A stretch of 64,000 nt of DNA from Peteryoungia rhizophila (lineage in GTDB: Bacteria > Pseudomonadota > Alphaproteobacteria > Rhizobiales > Rhizobiaceae): the NCBI RefSeq assembly GCF_004912145.1, contig NZ_STGT01000002.1, positions 496,001 to 560,000 on the forward strand. The letters run 5' to 3'. Each line of letters opens with the position of its first letter. Positions within the stretch are counted from its first letter, which is position 1. The notes beneath the pieces were generated by a model. It did not search any database. It was given only the letters and a program-made list of their open reading frames with translations, and was not told where the DNA came from. Shown here piece by piece: positions 26,667 through 38,428 of this stretch. The position numbers and the translations under genes were made by a program.

Positions 26667-27737
26667 CTACTGAGGGGGCATCAGGACCATTTTGCCGACA
26701 TGGCGCTTTTCCAGAAATTCGCGTTGTGCGAGGGCGATCTGGTCCAATCGATAGGTTCGGTCGAGAAGAGGGCGGATTTCGCCCCGCTCGATATAGGAAA
26801 TGAGATCGGGAAAGACGGGTTCTTCCCAGGCGGTACAGCCGAGCAAGGTCAGGTTCTTGAGGTAGAAGTCGCGCATGTCGAGTTCTACGATCGGCCCGGC
26901 AATTGCGCCCGAGGAAACATAGGTTCCGCCGCGCTTCAGCACTTGGAGCATGGCCCCGAAACCGGGACCTGCAACATTGTCGACGACAATATCGATGCTA
27001 TCCTGTCTGAGAATACCGACCACGTCTTCGTCGCGGTCCAGCATCCGGTCCGCCCCGATCGACCTGATGATATCGTGTTTGCCCTTCGCGGATATGCCTA
27101 TCACCTCGGCACCACGGCGTTTCGCGAGCTGTACTGCCGCTGAACCTACACCGCCGGAGGCACCCGATATCAGCACGCGCATTCCGGCCGATACCCTGGC
27201 CCGGTGCAACATGTTTTCAGCCGTTCCATAGGCGCAGGGAATTGTCGCGAGTTCGGCGTCCGTCCAGCTGCAATCGACGGCGAAAATCTCGCTGGCGGGC
27301 ACTTTGACGAATTGTGCGAACGCACCGTCGAAGTCGGATCCCATCCATATATTGTCCATGGAAGCAAAGCCGTTCGGTCGCATACAGGCCCTGACCAGAA
27401 CACGCGAACCGATGATGCTGCTATCTCCAGCTGGTCCGACAGAGACCACTTCTCCGCAGCAATCTGTGCCCTGAATGAGGGGGAATGGCGTGGGTTTGCC
27501 CCAGCCGCCATCCGGTCGTGAAGCGGTTGCATCTTCGGCGGCACCTTGCGTGCCTGTGCTGACCGATGCGGCATACCATCCAAGGCGTGTGTTGATATCT
27601 GTATTGTTGACGCCGGCCGCCAGCACCTTGAGCAGTACTTCGCCTTTGCCCGGAACGGGAAACGGCACCGTGGTGAAACAGAGCTTGTCGTCACCACCGG
27701 TTGCGGTGGTGACGACTGCCTGCATCTGAGCCGTCAT
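26667..27737 (-). CDS. Zinc-less MDR family alcohol dehydrogenase/quinone oxidoreductase
   Basis: A 356-residue NAD(P)H-dependent medium-chain oxidoreductase. The GroES-like N-terminal half has [14 protein letters not shown] and [16 protein letters not shown]; the Rossmann half carries [21 protein letters not shown]. The catalytic-zinc pattern of true alcohol dehydrogenases (GHE) is not present, GTDCCG replacing it. The ATG overlaps the glmM stop by four bases (ATGA), with an alternative ATG four codons later. No terminator separates it from glmM, so it is probably co-translated with it; why is not obvious. Confidence 0.88.
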   Translation of the reverse strand: MTAQMQAVVTTATGGDDKLCFTTVPFPVPGKGEVLLKVLAAGVNNTDINTRLGWYAASVSTGTQGAAEDATASRPDGGWGKPTPFPLIQGTDCCGEVVSVGPAGDSSIIGSRVLVRACMRPNGFASMDNIWMGSDFDGAFAQFVKVPASEIFAVDCSWTDAELATIPCAYGTAENMLHRARVSAGMRVLISGASGGVGSAAVQLAKRRGAEVIGISAKGKHDIIRSIGADRMLDRDEDVVGILRQDSIDIVVDNVAGPGFGAMLQVLKRGGTYVSSGAIAGPIVELDMRDFYLKNLTLLGCTAWEEPVFPDLISYIERGEIRPLLDRTYRLDQIALAQREFLEKRHVGKMVLMPPQ

Positions 27738-29089
27738 GCGGCGGCGCTGCGGACGCTGCCGATGACGTCAACGAGTTCGTTGACGATGCGCTCGACCTGA
27801 GCGCGGTCGTCGCCTTCGGCCATTACGCGGATCAGAGGCTCCGTGCCGGAAGGGCGGATGACCAGGCGACCGGATTTCGCCAGCTCGGCTTCGGCGTCGG
27901 CGATCGCCTGCTTGACCACGGCGTCTTCCAGCGGCTTGCCACCGGAGAAGCGGACATTGCGAAGGAGCTGCGGCACGGGTTCGAAACGGTGGCAGAGTTC
28001 GCTGACGGTGCGACCCGTGCGCTTGACGGCAGCGAGGATCTGAAGGGCGGCCACGAGGCCGTCGCCGGTCGTGCCGTGGTCGGCGAGCACGATGTGGCCG
28101 GACTGCTCGCCGCCGATGTTGAAGTCGTTCTGGCGCATGTGCTCGACGACATAGCGGTCACCGACCTTGGTGCGGGCCAGCGTCAGGCCCTTGTCGCCGA
28201 GGAAGCGCTCGAGGCCGAGGTTCGACATGACGGTCGCCACGATGCCGCCACCACGCAGCGTCTGGTCCTGTGCCCAGGTCTCGGCAATCACGGCCATCAG
28301 CTGGTCGCCGTCGACCACTGCGCCGTTCTCATCGACGATGATGACCCGGTCAGCGTCGCCATCCAGCGCAATGCCGATATCGGCGCGGGTCTCATGCACC
28401 TTCTTCTGCAGCGCGTCCGGATGGGTGGAGCCGCATTCGAGATTGATATTGGTGCCGTTCGGTTCGTCGCCGATGGTCACGACGTCGGCACCGAGTTCCC
28501 AGAGGGCTGCGGGTGCCACCTTGTAGGCGGCGCCATTGGCACAGTCGATCGCCACGCGCAGGCCATGCAGGGTGACGTCGCGGGGCAGGGTGCGCTTGGC
28601 GAACTCGACATAGCGGTCATGCACGCCGTCGATACGCTTGGCACGGCCGATGTCGTTCGGGGCTGCCAGCTGGCCGTAGATATCCTTCTCCAGCATGTCT
28701 TCGATCTGCAGCTCCAGCTCGTCGGAGAGCTTGTAGCCATCGGGACCAAAGAGCTTGATGCCATTGTCGGCGAAGGGATTGTGCGAGGCCGAGATCATCA
28801 CGCCGAGGTCGCAGCGCAGCGAGCGCGTCAGCATGGCGACTGCCGGCGTCGGGATCGGGCCGAGAACGAAGGCGTCGAGGCCGGCAGCCGTGAAGCCGGC
28901 GACCATTGCGTTTTCCAGCATGTAGCCGGAGAGGCGGGTATCCTTGCCGATCACCACGCGGTGGCGATGGCCGCCGCGGCGGAAGATCGTGCCGGCCGCG
29001 ATACCGACCCGCATGGCGAGGTCAGGCGTCATGGGGAAGCGGTTGGAGAGGCCGCGAATGCCGTCCGTGCCGAAGTAACGACGTGTCAT
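27734..29089 (-). CDS. glmM: Phosphoglucosamine mutase
   Basis: A 451-residue enzyme making glucosamine-1-phosphate for peptidoglycan and [23 protein letters not shown] is the expected start at 29089 (the frame extends five codons upstream). The phosphoserine loop [15 protein letters not shown] puts the catalytic Ser at 102, [13 protein letters not shown] is the metal-binding loop, [12 protein letters not shown] the sugar loop, and [16 protein letters not shown] the phosphate-binding C-terminal loop. It lies downstream of ftsH as in other rhizobia. Confidence 0.97.
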   Translation of the reverse strand: MTRRYFGTDGIRGLSNRFPMTPDLAMRVGIAAGTIFRRGGHRHRVVIGKDTRLSGYMLENAMVAGFTAAGLDAFVLGPIPTPAVAMLTRSLRCDLGVMISASHNPFADNGIKLFGPDGYKLSDELELQIEDMLEKDIYGQLAAPNDIGRAKRIDGVHDRYVEFAKRTLPRDVTLHGLRVAIDCANGAAYKVAPAALWELGADVVTIGDEPNGTNINLECGSTHPDALQKKVHETRADIGIALDGDADRVIIVDENGAVVDGDQLMAVIAETWAQDQTLRGGGIVATVMSNLGLERFLGDKGLTLARTKVGDRYVVEHMRQNDFNIGGEQSGHIVLADHGTTGDGLVAALQILAAVKRTGRTVSELCHRFEPVPQLLRNVRFSGGKPLEDAVVKQAIADAEAELAKSGRLVIRPSGTEPLIRVMAEGDDRAQVERIVNELVDVIGSVRSAAA

Positions 29090-29288
29090 CGAGTGTTCCT
29101 TCAAGTCCTATCGATCTCACCCGCTGCGCCAAATTATCGTCCATCGGCGATCACGCGGGGATCCGTGGTGGGCTGCTCATGCCACAGAACGCTGTAAAGG
29201 ACACGTAAAATAGCGCTAAAGTCGATTACACGGCGTTACCGGCGGGGTGGTCTTCCACTGAATTCTCATGGTGGGCGCACCTGAAACT

Positions 29289-29317
29289 AAAAAGGCCACC
29301 CGCAGGGGTGGCCTTTT
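29289..29317 (-). terminator. ftsH terminator
   Basis: A perfect 13-base-pair stem (AAAAAGGCCACCC / GGGTGGCCTTTTT) with a four-base loop, 21 bases after the ftsH stop; separates the ftsH transcript from glmM. Confidence 0.9.
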
Positions 29318-29337
29318 TCGATGTCGGATGGTGCCGT

Positions 29338-31269
<1,932 letters not shown>

Positions 31270-31389
31270 TGAACTCCCCGAACCTGTGGTGCGGAACACA
31301 GTTCCGCAGAATTAACTTGTAACATAGGATCGCGCCGCATCCTTGCCAAGGCAAACGGACGGCCTTGGACGGTTTTCTGTCAATAAGTC

Positions 31390-32709
31390 TTAAACAAGGG
31401 GCGGTGGGGCCGGTTCCGCTCCCAACAGCGTGGCAATGGTGTCGGCGAGCGGGACGTCGAAAAGCGGTAGGAAATCGGCATAAAGCGAGAGGCGGGGCGT
31501 GATGGTCACAAGGTCTCGCTCGGGGACGGAAAATCCATGCTGAGCAGTCACTTGCGGTGTGCTGCCGGCCAGCGCCCCTCGGGCAATTCCCGGCAGATCA
31601 GCGCCGATCTCGCGCGCAGGGCCGGGCATGACGGTGATCTCAACGCCGCTTTTGTTCACGATCGCGTAACGTCCATCCCAGATGCCGGTGCGATGCGGGG
31701 CGAGCGACAGCGGCAAAAGACCGCGCCTTTCCCTCAACAGAAAGAGCTGGCTCCTGCGGCGAAGCGCCAGGGTACTCGATAGGGTGAGGCGGAAATCGAA
31801 GCCTTGGTCCAGTGCTGCCGAGAGCCGGGTGAGGCTCGCCGCTGCGGGGCGGTGAGGCTTGCCCCCGAGGATGGCGACGAGGGTGGCGAGTGCATGGTCC
31901 CGTATCTCGTTCGGGTTGGGCCCTCCGTCTGACAGTGAAATGATTGCGACAGGCCCTGGTCTGGTTTCCATGTGTTCGACAAGCCAGGCGGCGGCGGCTG
32001 CCGACAGCGTTGCGCGGCGCTGTCCGGCTCGTTCGATCATCCCGGGATCGTTGGCCGGAGAGGATTGGCGGATCCGAACCCGTTCGTAGCGCGGATCGTC
32101 GTTGCTGGGGTCGTCGATCCAGTCGATGCGCAGGGCGCGAAGATGGTCGCGGATCGCGTTGCGGCGCGTATGCAGGAAGGGGCGGAGGATCCAGATGTGA
32201 CCGGCATACAGCGTGGCCGGGGCCATGCCTGCCAGGCCGAGGGCGTCGCCTGCCGATCGGCCCGCGCGCATGGCAACCGTCTCGATCTGGTCGTCCAATG
32301 TGTGTCCCGTGACGACGGCGTCTGCCCCCATGGATGCCGCCGCGTCCGACAGCAATCGGTAACGTGCGAGGCGGGCAGCAGCGGACAGGCCCGATTCGGG
32401 CTTTTCGCCGGTCCATTGCAGGATGCGATGCGGAATGCCGAGATGTTGGCAAAGTGTGGTGACCTCGCGGGCTTCGCCGGCAGAAGCGGGCCGCAATCCG
32501 TGATCGATGGTGGCTGCGGCAAGCGTGTGCGGAAGGCGGCTCTCGCGGAGAACCTTGACCAGCGTGACGAGCAATCCCGTCGAGTCACTGCCGCCGGAAA
32601 TGGCGATCAGGAGACGGGTCGGGCGGCGGAGTGTGTGGAGAAAATGGTTGATCGCCGCTTCGGGCGAAAGTTCGGGCGGGCGAGTGCCTGCCGCGACCGG
32701 GGCGGCCAT
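31390..32709 (-). CDS. tilS: tRNA(Ile)-lysidine synthetase
   Basis: A 439-residue enzyme placing lysine on C34 of tRNA-Ile(CAU) so it reads AUA. The N-type PP-loop is LIAISGGSDSTGLL (SGGSDS at 38-43); TIDHGLRPASAGEA, GHTLDDQIET and the WIDDPSNDDPRYERVRIR segment complete the catalytic core. The ATG overlaps the cpoB stop (TGATG), favouring coupling, and 32709 is chosen over the open upstream frame (to 32961) on that basis and by family start. Homologous to the essential TilS; C-terminal half is divergent as usual. Confidence 0.95.
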   Translation of the reverse strand: MAAPVAAGTRPPELSPEAAINHFLHTLRRPTRLLIAISGGSDSTGLLVTLVKVLRESRLPHTLAAATIDHGLRPASAGEAREVTTLCQHLGIPHRILQWTGEKPESGLSAAARLARYRLLSDAAASMGADAVVTGHTLDDQIETVAMRAGRSAGDALGLAGMAPATLYAGHIWILRPFLHTRRNAIRDHLRALRIDWIDDPSNDDPRYERVRIRQSSPANDPGMIERAGQRRATLSAAAAAWLVEHMETRPGPVAIISLSDGGPNPNEIRDHALATLVAILGGKPHRPAAASLTRLSAALDQGFDFRLTLSSTLALRRRSQLFLLRERRGLLPLSLAPHRTGIWDGRYAIVNKSGVEITVMPGPAREIGADLPGIARGALAGSTPQVTAQHGFSVPERDLVTITPRLSLYADFLPLFDVPLADTIATLLGAEPAPPPLV

Positions 32710-33707
32710 CAGCAGCTGAGGCGCTTTTGCTCGCTCGCGACCTTGGAGACGACGGCGCGGGAAGCCTTGGGGTAACGCTTGGAGACTTCGCGCAGGGTGG
32801 CGCAGGCGGTCTCGGTATTCTCGAGGGCAGCGAGCGACATGCCGAGCTTCAGCAGCATCTCGGGTGCCTTGGGAGACGTGTTGAAGGTCTGGTGGGCATT
32901 GAGGAAGGTCTTGGCCGACTCGTTGAAATTGCCCTGGGAGTAGAGCGCTTCGCCCAGCCAAAAATGCGCGTCGGCGATCTTCGCGCTGCTCGGATAGGCC
33001 GCGATAAAGTCGCGGAACTCGCTCTCGGCCAGAGAGTAGTCGCCGGAAAGCACATGCGCATAGGCGACTTGGTAGACGTCACTTTCGGAATTCAACGACG
33101 CGGTCTGCTGGGGTGCGGCTGGCGGGGTTGCCGAGGGCGCCGTCACGCCGGTATCGACGCCGGGCAGGGCGCTCGATCCATTGCCCAAGGCATCCTCATT
33201 GAGGGTCGCGGTGACAGGCAGGCCGCTGTCGTCGAGTGCGATGGACCCGAGGGTCTGCTCGCCGGGTGCCGCACCTGACGTCCCTCCCAGGCCGGAAGCG
33301 TCGGCGGTTGCGCCGACGTCCGGGGTTTCGGTGATGATCTCGGCGACCGAGTCCTGCTGCTCGCCACCGGTCACAGGACGTGTCAGCGAGCCACTCTTCT
33401 TCTCAAGATCCTGGAAGCGGAACTCGTTGTCTTCCTGCTGCTTGCGGATGGTTTCCTGCATCTGCAGAAGCTGGAAGCTCATTTCCTCGATCCGGCCGTT
33501 CAGGGCGCGGATCTCTTCCTCGAGTTGCTGGACGCGCACAGTCGGATCCGTGGCCTGGGCCAGATGGACCTCGGCCTTGGGTGATTGCTCGGGCGCAGCT
33601 TTCTGGCCTAGCTGCACATTCGGAAACAGCTGGAACGCGTTTGCGCTGCCATGCAGTCCCGTCAGCGAGGCCGTCGTTAGCAGAGCGGCCATCACAAGTT
33701 TGTTCAT
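32709..33707 (-). CDS. cpoB: Tol-Pal system protein CpoB (YbgF)
   Basis: A 332-residue periplasmic protein that coordinates Tol-Pal with peptidoglycan synthesis at division. A signal peptide (MNKLVMAALLTTASLTGLHG, cleavage near SANA-FQ), a trimerising coiled coil VRVQQLEEEIRALNGRIEEM at about 60-110, a low-complexity linker and a C-terminal TPR domain (YQVAYAHVLSGDYSLAESEF and FWLGEALYSQGNFNESAKTF) are visible. The ATG at 33707 follows GGAAAAGGA; the frame is open further upstream but the signal peptide sets the start. It closes the tolQRAB-pal-cpoB group. Confidence 0.94.
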   Translation of the reverse strand: MNKLVMAALLTTASLTGLHGSANAFQLFPNVQLGQKAAPEQSPKAEVHLAQATDPTVRVQQLEEEIRALNGRIEEMSFQLLQMQETIRKQQEDNEFRFQDLEKKSGSLTRPVTGGEQQDSVAEIITETPDVGATADASGLGGTSGAAPGEQTLGSIALDDSGLPVTATLNEDALGNGSSALPGVDTGVTAPSATPPAAPQQTASLNSESDVYQVAYAHVLSGDYSLAESEFRDFIAAYPSSAKIADAHFWLGEALYSQGNFNESAKTFLNAHQTFNTSPKAPEMLLKLGMSLAALENTETACATLREVSKRYPKASRAVVSKVASEQKRLSC

Positions 33708-33816
33708 ATTCCTTTTCCTGTATTCGCGACGAATTGCGCCGAACCAGCGCCGACAGGAGTTTTCCCAATTGCCTGCAAAAAGCAACCAAGTTCGGCCAAA
33801 GTATGGAGAAAAGTAA

Positions 33817-33838
33817 AAGGCGGCCCGGAGGCCGCCTT
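33817..33838 (-). terminator. pal stem-loop (terminator or attenuator before cpoB)
   Basis: AAGGCGGCC / GGCCGCCTT, nine perfect base pairs with a four-base loop, and on the minus strand TTTTACTTTT. It sits between pal and cpoB, so cpoB probably also has its own promoter in the 161-base gap. Confidence 0.75.
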
Positions 33839-33868
33839 CACGAGCTGGTGATTGCCGGATGGACCGGA

Positions 33869-34408
33869 TCACATGCCGGCGCCACCGAGAAGGGTGACGG
33901 CGCGGCGGTTCTGCGACCAGCAGGAAATGTCGTCGCAGACGGCGACCGGACGTTCCTTGCCGTAGGAAATGGTCTTCAGGCGCTGAGCCGGGACACCGCG
34001 CTGAGCGAGGTAGTCGCGGGTGGCGGCTGCACGACGGGCGCCGAGCGCCAGGTTGTATTCGCGCGTACCACGTTCGTCGGCATGGCCTTCGATGGTGATC
34101 GCGTAGTTCGGATAACGCTGCAGCCACTGGGCCTGACGGTCGAGCGTCTGGGCAGCGTCGGCGCGGATCGAAGTCGAGTCGGTGTCGAAGAAGATGCGGT
34201 CGCCGACATTGACGGTGAAGTCCTGGGCCGAACCCGGGGTGGCAGCACCCGCGCCACCGGCGCCGAGGCCGAGTTCACCGGCGCTATTCGGCAGGTTCTT
34301 CTTGTTGGCGCAGCCTGCGAGGGCCAGAGCCACGGCAAACGCGACCATAGCCGGGTTTGTTGCCATTTTCTGCAGACGGCTCTTGGCCGGGGAATGAATG
34401 CGGCTCAT
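33869..34408 (-). CDS. pal: Peptidoglycan-associated lipoprotein Pal
   Basis: A 179-residue outer-membrane lipoprotein. Lipobox LALAGC with the modified Cys at 33 after a signal peptide carrying a basic N-region; the OmpA-C-like domain follows with RIFFDTDSTSI, TIEGHADERGTREYNLALGARRA and YGKERPVAVCDD, the residues that bind diaminopimelate in peptidoglycan. An Ala/Gly-rich spacer separates lipid anchor and domain. It tethers the outer membrane to the wall and works with TolB. Upstream are several GTTAA half-sites (34448-34490). Confidence 0.96.
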   Translation of the reverse strand: MSRIHSPAKSRLQKMATNPAMVAFAVALALAGCANKKNLPNSAGELGLGAGGAGAATPGSAQDFTVNVGDRIFFDTDSTSIRADAAQTLDRQAQWLQRYPNYAITIEGHADERGTREYNLALGARRAAATRDYLAQRGVPAQRLKTISYGKERPVAVCDDISCWSQNRRAVTLLGGAGM

Positions 34409-34542
34409 CGCCGGTCTCCTTGAATTCTCTGTTAGGGTTGCCGGACCTTAACCAATCGCGGTTAACCGGCCTCCAACAATCATGGTTAACAAACTGTCAA
34501 ATCACGGATCGAACTGGGCGAATGCAGGCGGTTTACGGCGAG

Positions 34543-34566
34543 AAAGAGGCGCAATTGCGCCTCTTT
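34543..34566 (-). terminator. tolB terminator
   Basis: Perfect palindrome AAAGAGGCGCAATTGCGCCTCTTT; runs into T-rich sequence in the minus-strand transcript, eight bases after the tolB stop. Pal is therefore probably separately promoted. Confidence 0.85.
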
Positions 34567-34573
34567 TCCGTCG

Positions 34574-35878
34574 TCAGTCCATAAGTGGCGACCAGGCCGG
34601 GTCGGAGGCGAAGGTCGGGGTCTTGACCTGCTGCTCGTTGTAACCCGAGAGATCGATCGAATAGAGCTGCGGACCGCCGGCCCCGGAGTTCTGGCGGAAG
34701 AACATCAGCACGCGACCGTTGGGTGCCCAGGTCGGCCCCTCGTTGTGGAAGCCGGTGGTCAGGATGCGTTCGCCCGAGCCGTCGGTCTTCATCACGCCGA
34801 TCGAGAACTTCCCGCCCGACTGCTTGGTGAAGGCGATCAGGTCGCCACGCGGCGACCAGACCGGCGTCGAGTAGGAGCCGTCGCCGAAGGAGATGCGGCG
34901 CTGGCCGGAGCCGTCGGCACCCATGACATACAGCTGCTGGCGGCCGCCGCGGTCACTTTCGAAGACAATCTGGCTGCCGTCGGGCGAATAGGACGGTGAG
35001 GTGTCGATCGCCGCCGTCGAAGTCAGACGCGTCGTCGTTCGCGAGCGAAGGTCCATCGTGTAGATATTGGCATTGCCGTCCTGCTGCAGGCTCATGATGA
35101 CCCGCTGGCCATCCGGCGAGAATCGTGGCGCAAAGGTCATGCCGGGGAAATTGCCGACCACTTCGCGGGATCCCGTTTCCAGCTGCAGCAGGAAGACCCG
35201 GGGTTGCTGGCCCTCGAAGGACATGTAGGTGATTTCCTGACGGCTCGGCGAGAAGCGGGGCGTCAGAACGATGTCGTTGCTGTTGGTCAGCATGCGGATG
35301 TTTTCGCCATCCTGGTCCATGATCGCGAGCTGACGCTTGCGGTCGATCTTCGGGCCGCTTTCGGAGACGAAGACGATACGGGTGTCGAAATAGCCCTTCT
35401 CGCCGGTGATGCGCTCATAGATGGCATCTGCGATCATATGGGCGACGCGGCGCCAGTTCTTCGGATCGGTGAAGAACTGCTGGCCCATCATCTGCTGGCC
35501 GCCGAAGGTATCCCAGAGGCGGAATTCCGCGCGCAGGCGGCCATCTGGCTCACGAACGATGCGGCCGACGACAAGGGCTTCGGCCTTGAGGACCTTCCAG
35601 TCCTCGAAGCGCGGCGGCTGGTCGGGGTTCTGGATGTTTTCGATGAAGGCGGCACGGCTGACTGGCGCAAAAAGGCCAGAGCGCTTCAGATCGGCTTCGA
35701 CCACGGCGGAGATCTGAGCGCCGATGCCATCGGCCGATATAAAGTCGGTGATGGCGATCGGCAGGGGCTGGACGTTGCCGCGGTTGATGTTGATCTCGAC
35801 GGCGGCGTTTGCGGGCGCAATGAAGGCACCTGCGAGGCCGGCACAGACCAGCAGAAGTCGGAGGAGTAGATTTTTCAT
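34574..35878 (-). CDS. tolB: Tol-Pal system protein TolB
   Basis: A 434-residue periplasmic protein. A signal peptide ends at residue 25 (APANA-AVEI), an N-terminal alpha/beta domain follows (about 26-165), then a six-bladed beta-propeller with repeating SPDG motifs ([47 protein letters not shown]) that binds Pal. ATG at 35878 is chosen (AAAGGC upstream); a TTG three codons earlier is possible. It follows tolA by 21 bases and ends in a strong terminator. Confidence 0.96.
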   Translation of the reverse strand: MKNLLLRLLLVCAGLAGAFIAPANAAVEININRGNVQPLPIAITDFISADGIGAQISAVVEADLKRSGLFAPVSRAAFIENIQNPDQPPRFEDWKVLKAEALVVGRIVREPDGRLRAEFRLWDTFGGQQMMGQQFFTDPKNWRRVAHMIADAIYERITGEKGYFDTRIVFVSESGPKIDRKRQLAIMDQDGENIRMLTNSNDIVLTPRFSPSRQEITYMSFEGQQPRVFLLQLETGSREVVGNFPGMTFAPRFSPDGQRVIMSLQQDGNANIYTMDLRSRTTTRLTSTAAIDTSPSYSPDGSQIVFESDRGGRQQLYVMGADGSGQRRISFGDGSYSTPVWSPRGDLIAFTKQSGGKFSIGVMKTDGSGERILTTGFHNEGPTWAPNGRVLMFFRQNSGAGGPQLYSIDLSGYNEQQVKTPTFASDPAWSPLMD

Positions 35879-35899
35879 TCTAACCAAGCCTTTCAGCTC

Positions 35900-36976
35900 T
35901 TACATCAATTCGCTGGGGTCGAAGTTGACGACAACTTCAGACCATGCGTCATATTTGTCCGGGGGAAGATTGGTGAAGGGGGCGGACTTGCGCACGGCGC
36001 GCACGGCGCCGCTCATCAGGACCTGCTGCGCCGAAGGAGAGCCGCCGGTTGCGGTCGCCTCGGGGTCGCCGATCAATTCGCCGCTCTGGTCGAGGCGGAA
36101 GGTAACGCGAACACGAACATCGGCCGCGTCCGCCATGCCAGGCGTGATAAGCCAGTTCTGCTGGATGACACCGCGCAGCGCATCCAGTTCGCTCTGGCTC
36201 AGCTTCGAGCCGCCGGTATTGGTGCTGCCCCCGAGTGCTTCGGGAGCGGTCGAGCGCTTTGCACCACCGCCAGCCGCATCCGTCTTGTTGAGGAGGGCAG
36301 CCACTTCGTCGGCGTTGAAATCGCTTTCCATCTGCGGCTGTGACTTGGCCGTCTCCTGAACCTTGGTGTCCTTCTTGGCATCGGCCTTGGCGGTCGCCTT
36401 CGGCTCCGGCTTTTTCTCGGCCGGCTTTGCGATTTCAGGCTGAGGACGGGAGGGCGGCACCGGCGCCTTCTCTGGCAGCGGAATTTCCTCGGCAACGACA
36501 GTTTCCGCCGGTGTAGGCTCAGCGGGCTTGGCTTCGGCCGGCGCGGCTTCTGCCGGCTTGCTCTCGGGTTCCGGCGGAGGAGCGGTGTCTTCCTGGACGA
36601 CTTCCGTCACCTCATTGGGCTTCGGATCCGGCGTGGGAGCGGGGCTCTCGACCTTTTTCGGTGCGGCGGCGACTTCCTGTTCGACCGGGCGCTGCGAGGG
36701 CGTCGGCGGTGATTTCAGGTCTACCTGGTTGTCACCGATGTTCTCTGCGGGTTCGGCGATCGGCGGCTTTGCCGTCGGGACGGGTGCCGACTGCTCTGCC
36801 ATGGGCGCCGTCTTGGAACCCTGCTGGATCTGGGTGAACTCCTCGATCGGTACGATATTGACCGGCATGGTCTCCATCGGAGCGATTTCGAGCTTTTCGG
36901 GCGAGCCGAGGCTCACCAGCGCTGCTGAGAGCGCCAGTGTGTGCAGAAACGAGGATGTGAAGAGGCTGCCCTTCAT
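35900..36976 (-). CDS. tolA: Cell envelope protein TolA
   Basis: A 358-residue inner-membrane protein bridging to the outer membrane. A single N-terminal membrane helix (about 7-25, FLHTLALSAALVSLG) precedes a long Pro/Glu/Ala/Lys-rich region (about 50-230), proline-rich rather than the poly-Ala helix of E. coli, and a C-terminal TonB/TolA-like domain (LDALRGVIQQNWLITPGMAD, VRVTFRLDQSGELIGDPEAT). It is energised by TolQR. It follows tolR by ten bases. Low-complexity makes the middle hard to align but the ends are clear. Confidence 0.93.
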   Translation of the reverse strand: MKGSLFTSSFLHTLALSAALVSLGSPEKLEIAPMETMPVNIVPIEEFTQIQQGSKTAPMAEQSAPVPTAKPPIAEPAENIGDNQVDLKSPPTPSQRPVEQEVAAAPKKVESPAPTPDPKPNEVTEVVQEDTAPPPEPESKPAEAAPAEAKPAEPTPAETVVAEEIPLPEKAPVPPSRPQPEIAKPAEKKPEPKATAKADAKKDTKVQETAKSQPQMESDFNADEVAALLNKTDAAGGGAKRSTAPEALGGSTNTGGSKLSQSELDALRGVIQQNWLITPGMADAADVRVRVTFRLDQSGELIGDPEATATGGSPSAQQVLMSGAVRAVRKSAPFTNLPPDKYDAWSEVVVNFDPSELM

Positions 36977-36986
36977 GTCCGTCCGA

Positions 36987-37439
36987 TCAATTCTGCTGTT
37001 CCTGCAAGGTCACAAGACCGATATTGGTGAAGCCTGCCGACGAAATCCGCGCCATGACCTGCATGACGACGCCATAGCTGGCGGCAGTATCTGCACGCAC
37101 GAAGATACGTTCGCTGTAGCCGGTGGTGGCGATCGCCTGCAGCTTGGGAACGACTTCCTCGATCGGGATGGCCGTTTCCTGCAGGTAGATCTCGCCTTCC
37201 GGGTTGACCGAGACGGTGATCGGCTGGTTTTCGCTGGTCATCGCTCCGGCCTGGGTTTGCGGCAGGTCGATCGGCACGCCGACGGTCATCATCGGGGCGG
37301 CGACCATGAAGATGATCAGGAGCACGAGCACGACGTCGACAAAGGGTGTCACGTTGATATCGCTGACGAGAGCCTTCTTGCCACCGCGACGTCCGCGGCG
37401 TCCGCCACCCTTGCTCCCCGATCCGACCGACATACCCAT
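36987..37439 (-). CDS. tolR: Tol-Pal system protein TolR
   Basis: A 150-residue ExbD/TolR protein. A Gly/Arg-rich cytoplasmic N-terminus is followed by one membrane helix (about 31-50) in which Asp35 of INVTPFVDVVLVLLIIFM is the proton-pathway residue shared by TolR, ExbD and MotB. The periplasmic domain holds VDLPQTQ-like and VPKLQAIATTGYSERIFVRA segments. It forms the energising complex with TolQ. It lies 24 bases after tolQ, in the operon tolQRAB. Confidence 0.96.
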   Translation of the reverse strand: MGMSVGSGSKGGGRRGRRGGKKALVSDINVTPFVDVVLVLLIIFMVAAPMMTVGVPIDLPQTQAGAMTSENQPITVSVNPEGEIYLQETAIPIEEVVPKLQAIATTGYSERIFVRADTAASYGVVMQVMARISSAGFTNIGLVTLQEQQN

Positions 37440-37463
37440 GATGCGTCTCCTGCTCCCCGAGCT

Positions 37464-38183
37464 TTACTGGGCGGCCTGGCGAGGCTGCAGCTTCTCGTCG
37501 ATCTGACGCGACAGGATGGCCGAAAATTCGTCCGCAAAGCCTTCCATGCGCGCGCCGAGCTTGCCGGCCTCGCCCGAAAACTTGTTGTAGGCGATGACGG
37601 CGGGAATAGCGGCGACCAGACCCATGGCCGTTGCCAGCAATGCTTCGGCGATACCGGGGGCAACGACCGCGAGGCTCGCATTGTTGGAGCCGGCGATCGC
37701 CTGGAAGGAGGTCATGATACCGACGACGGTACCGAAGAGACCGATGAAAGGACCGGCAGAACCGATGGTCGCCAAGGAAGACAGGCGCGATTCGAGCGTT
37801 TCGGTTTCGCGGGCCATAGTTACGTCCATGGCGCGGTCGATACGCATCTGAAGGCCGATCGGCGAGCGTGCGCCGCGTTCGAAGCTCTTCTTCCATTCGC
37901 GCATGGCTGCGACGAAGATCGAAGCAAGGCCGGTGTTGTTGCGCTCGGCGAGCGTGCGGTAAAGTTCTTCCAGCGACTGACCCGACCAGAAGACCTGTTC
38001 GAACTGATCGAACTGGCGGCGGGCGCGGGCATAGCTCAGGTATTTGTCGATGACGATGGCCCAGGTCCATACGGAGGCGCCCATCAGGCCGATCATGACG
38101 AGCTTGACGATGAAGCCCGCCTGCATGAAGAGGCCCCAGAGGCTCACATCATGGGTCGCTGCTGCCATTCCAACTTGTTCCAT
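37464..38183 (-). CDS. tolQ: Tol-Pal system protein TolQ
   Basis: A 239-residue MotA/TolQ/ExbB-family inner-membrane channel subunit. Three membrane helices: one near 17-40 (LFMQAGFIVKLVMIGLMGAS), and two near 130-155 and 165-195 (GSAGPFIGLFGTVVGIMTSF and AEALLATAMGLVAAIPAVIA), with the large cytoplasmic loop between. I chose the ATG at 38183 (MEQVGMAAATHD), matching rhizobial TolQ; an ATG eight codons earlier is possible. It heads the operon tolQ-tolR-tolA-tolB. A near-CtrA box lies about 200 bases upstream. Confidence 0.95.
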   Translation of the reverse strand: MEQVGMAAATHDVSLWGLFMQAGFIVKLVMIGLMGASVWTWAIVIDKYLSYARARRQFDQFEQVFWSGQSLEELYRTLAERNNTGLASIFVAAMREWKKSFERGARSPIGLQMRIDRAMDVTMARETETLESRLSSLATIGSAGPFIGLFGTVVGIMTSFQAIAGSNNASLAVVAPGIAEALLATAMGLVAAIPAVIAYNKFSGEAGKLGARMEGFADEFSAILSRQIDEKLQPRQAAQ

Positions 38184-38386
38184 CGCCGTCAATTCCCCGA
38201 AATCCAAACGCCCGGTGGGTTGGACCGGGCGGCGATATGAGCTTTACTGGTGGAAAACTTGTGCGGTCGCAGCCGCCGAAACCCTTTTCCCGCCTTAGCT
38301 CCCAGAGTGCTTCTGGGATGAAAATTTGGTCAAAGGAAGGCGTGCGCTGCACAAACTTCCAAGCTCGGAGTAAGAGCCGATTAAGG

Positions 38387-38401
38387 TTAAAAAGGCGTTA
38401 C
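38387..38401 (-). promoter_or_regulatory. Near-consensus CtrA box upstream of tolQ
   Basis: TTAA, seven bases, TTAC: one mismatch from TTAA-N7-TTAA, and preceded by another TTAAGG half-site. It lies in the ybgC-tolQ gap, about 200 bases before the tolQ start. AT-rich four-base sites occur by chance, so confidence is low. Confidence 0.3.
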
Positions 38402-38428
38402 CAAGCGGGCGTCTGACGCTCTGGTCAA

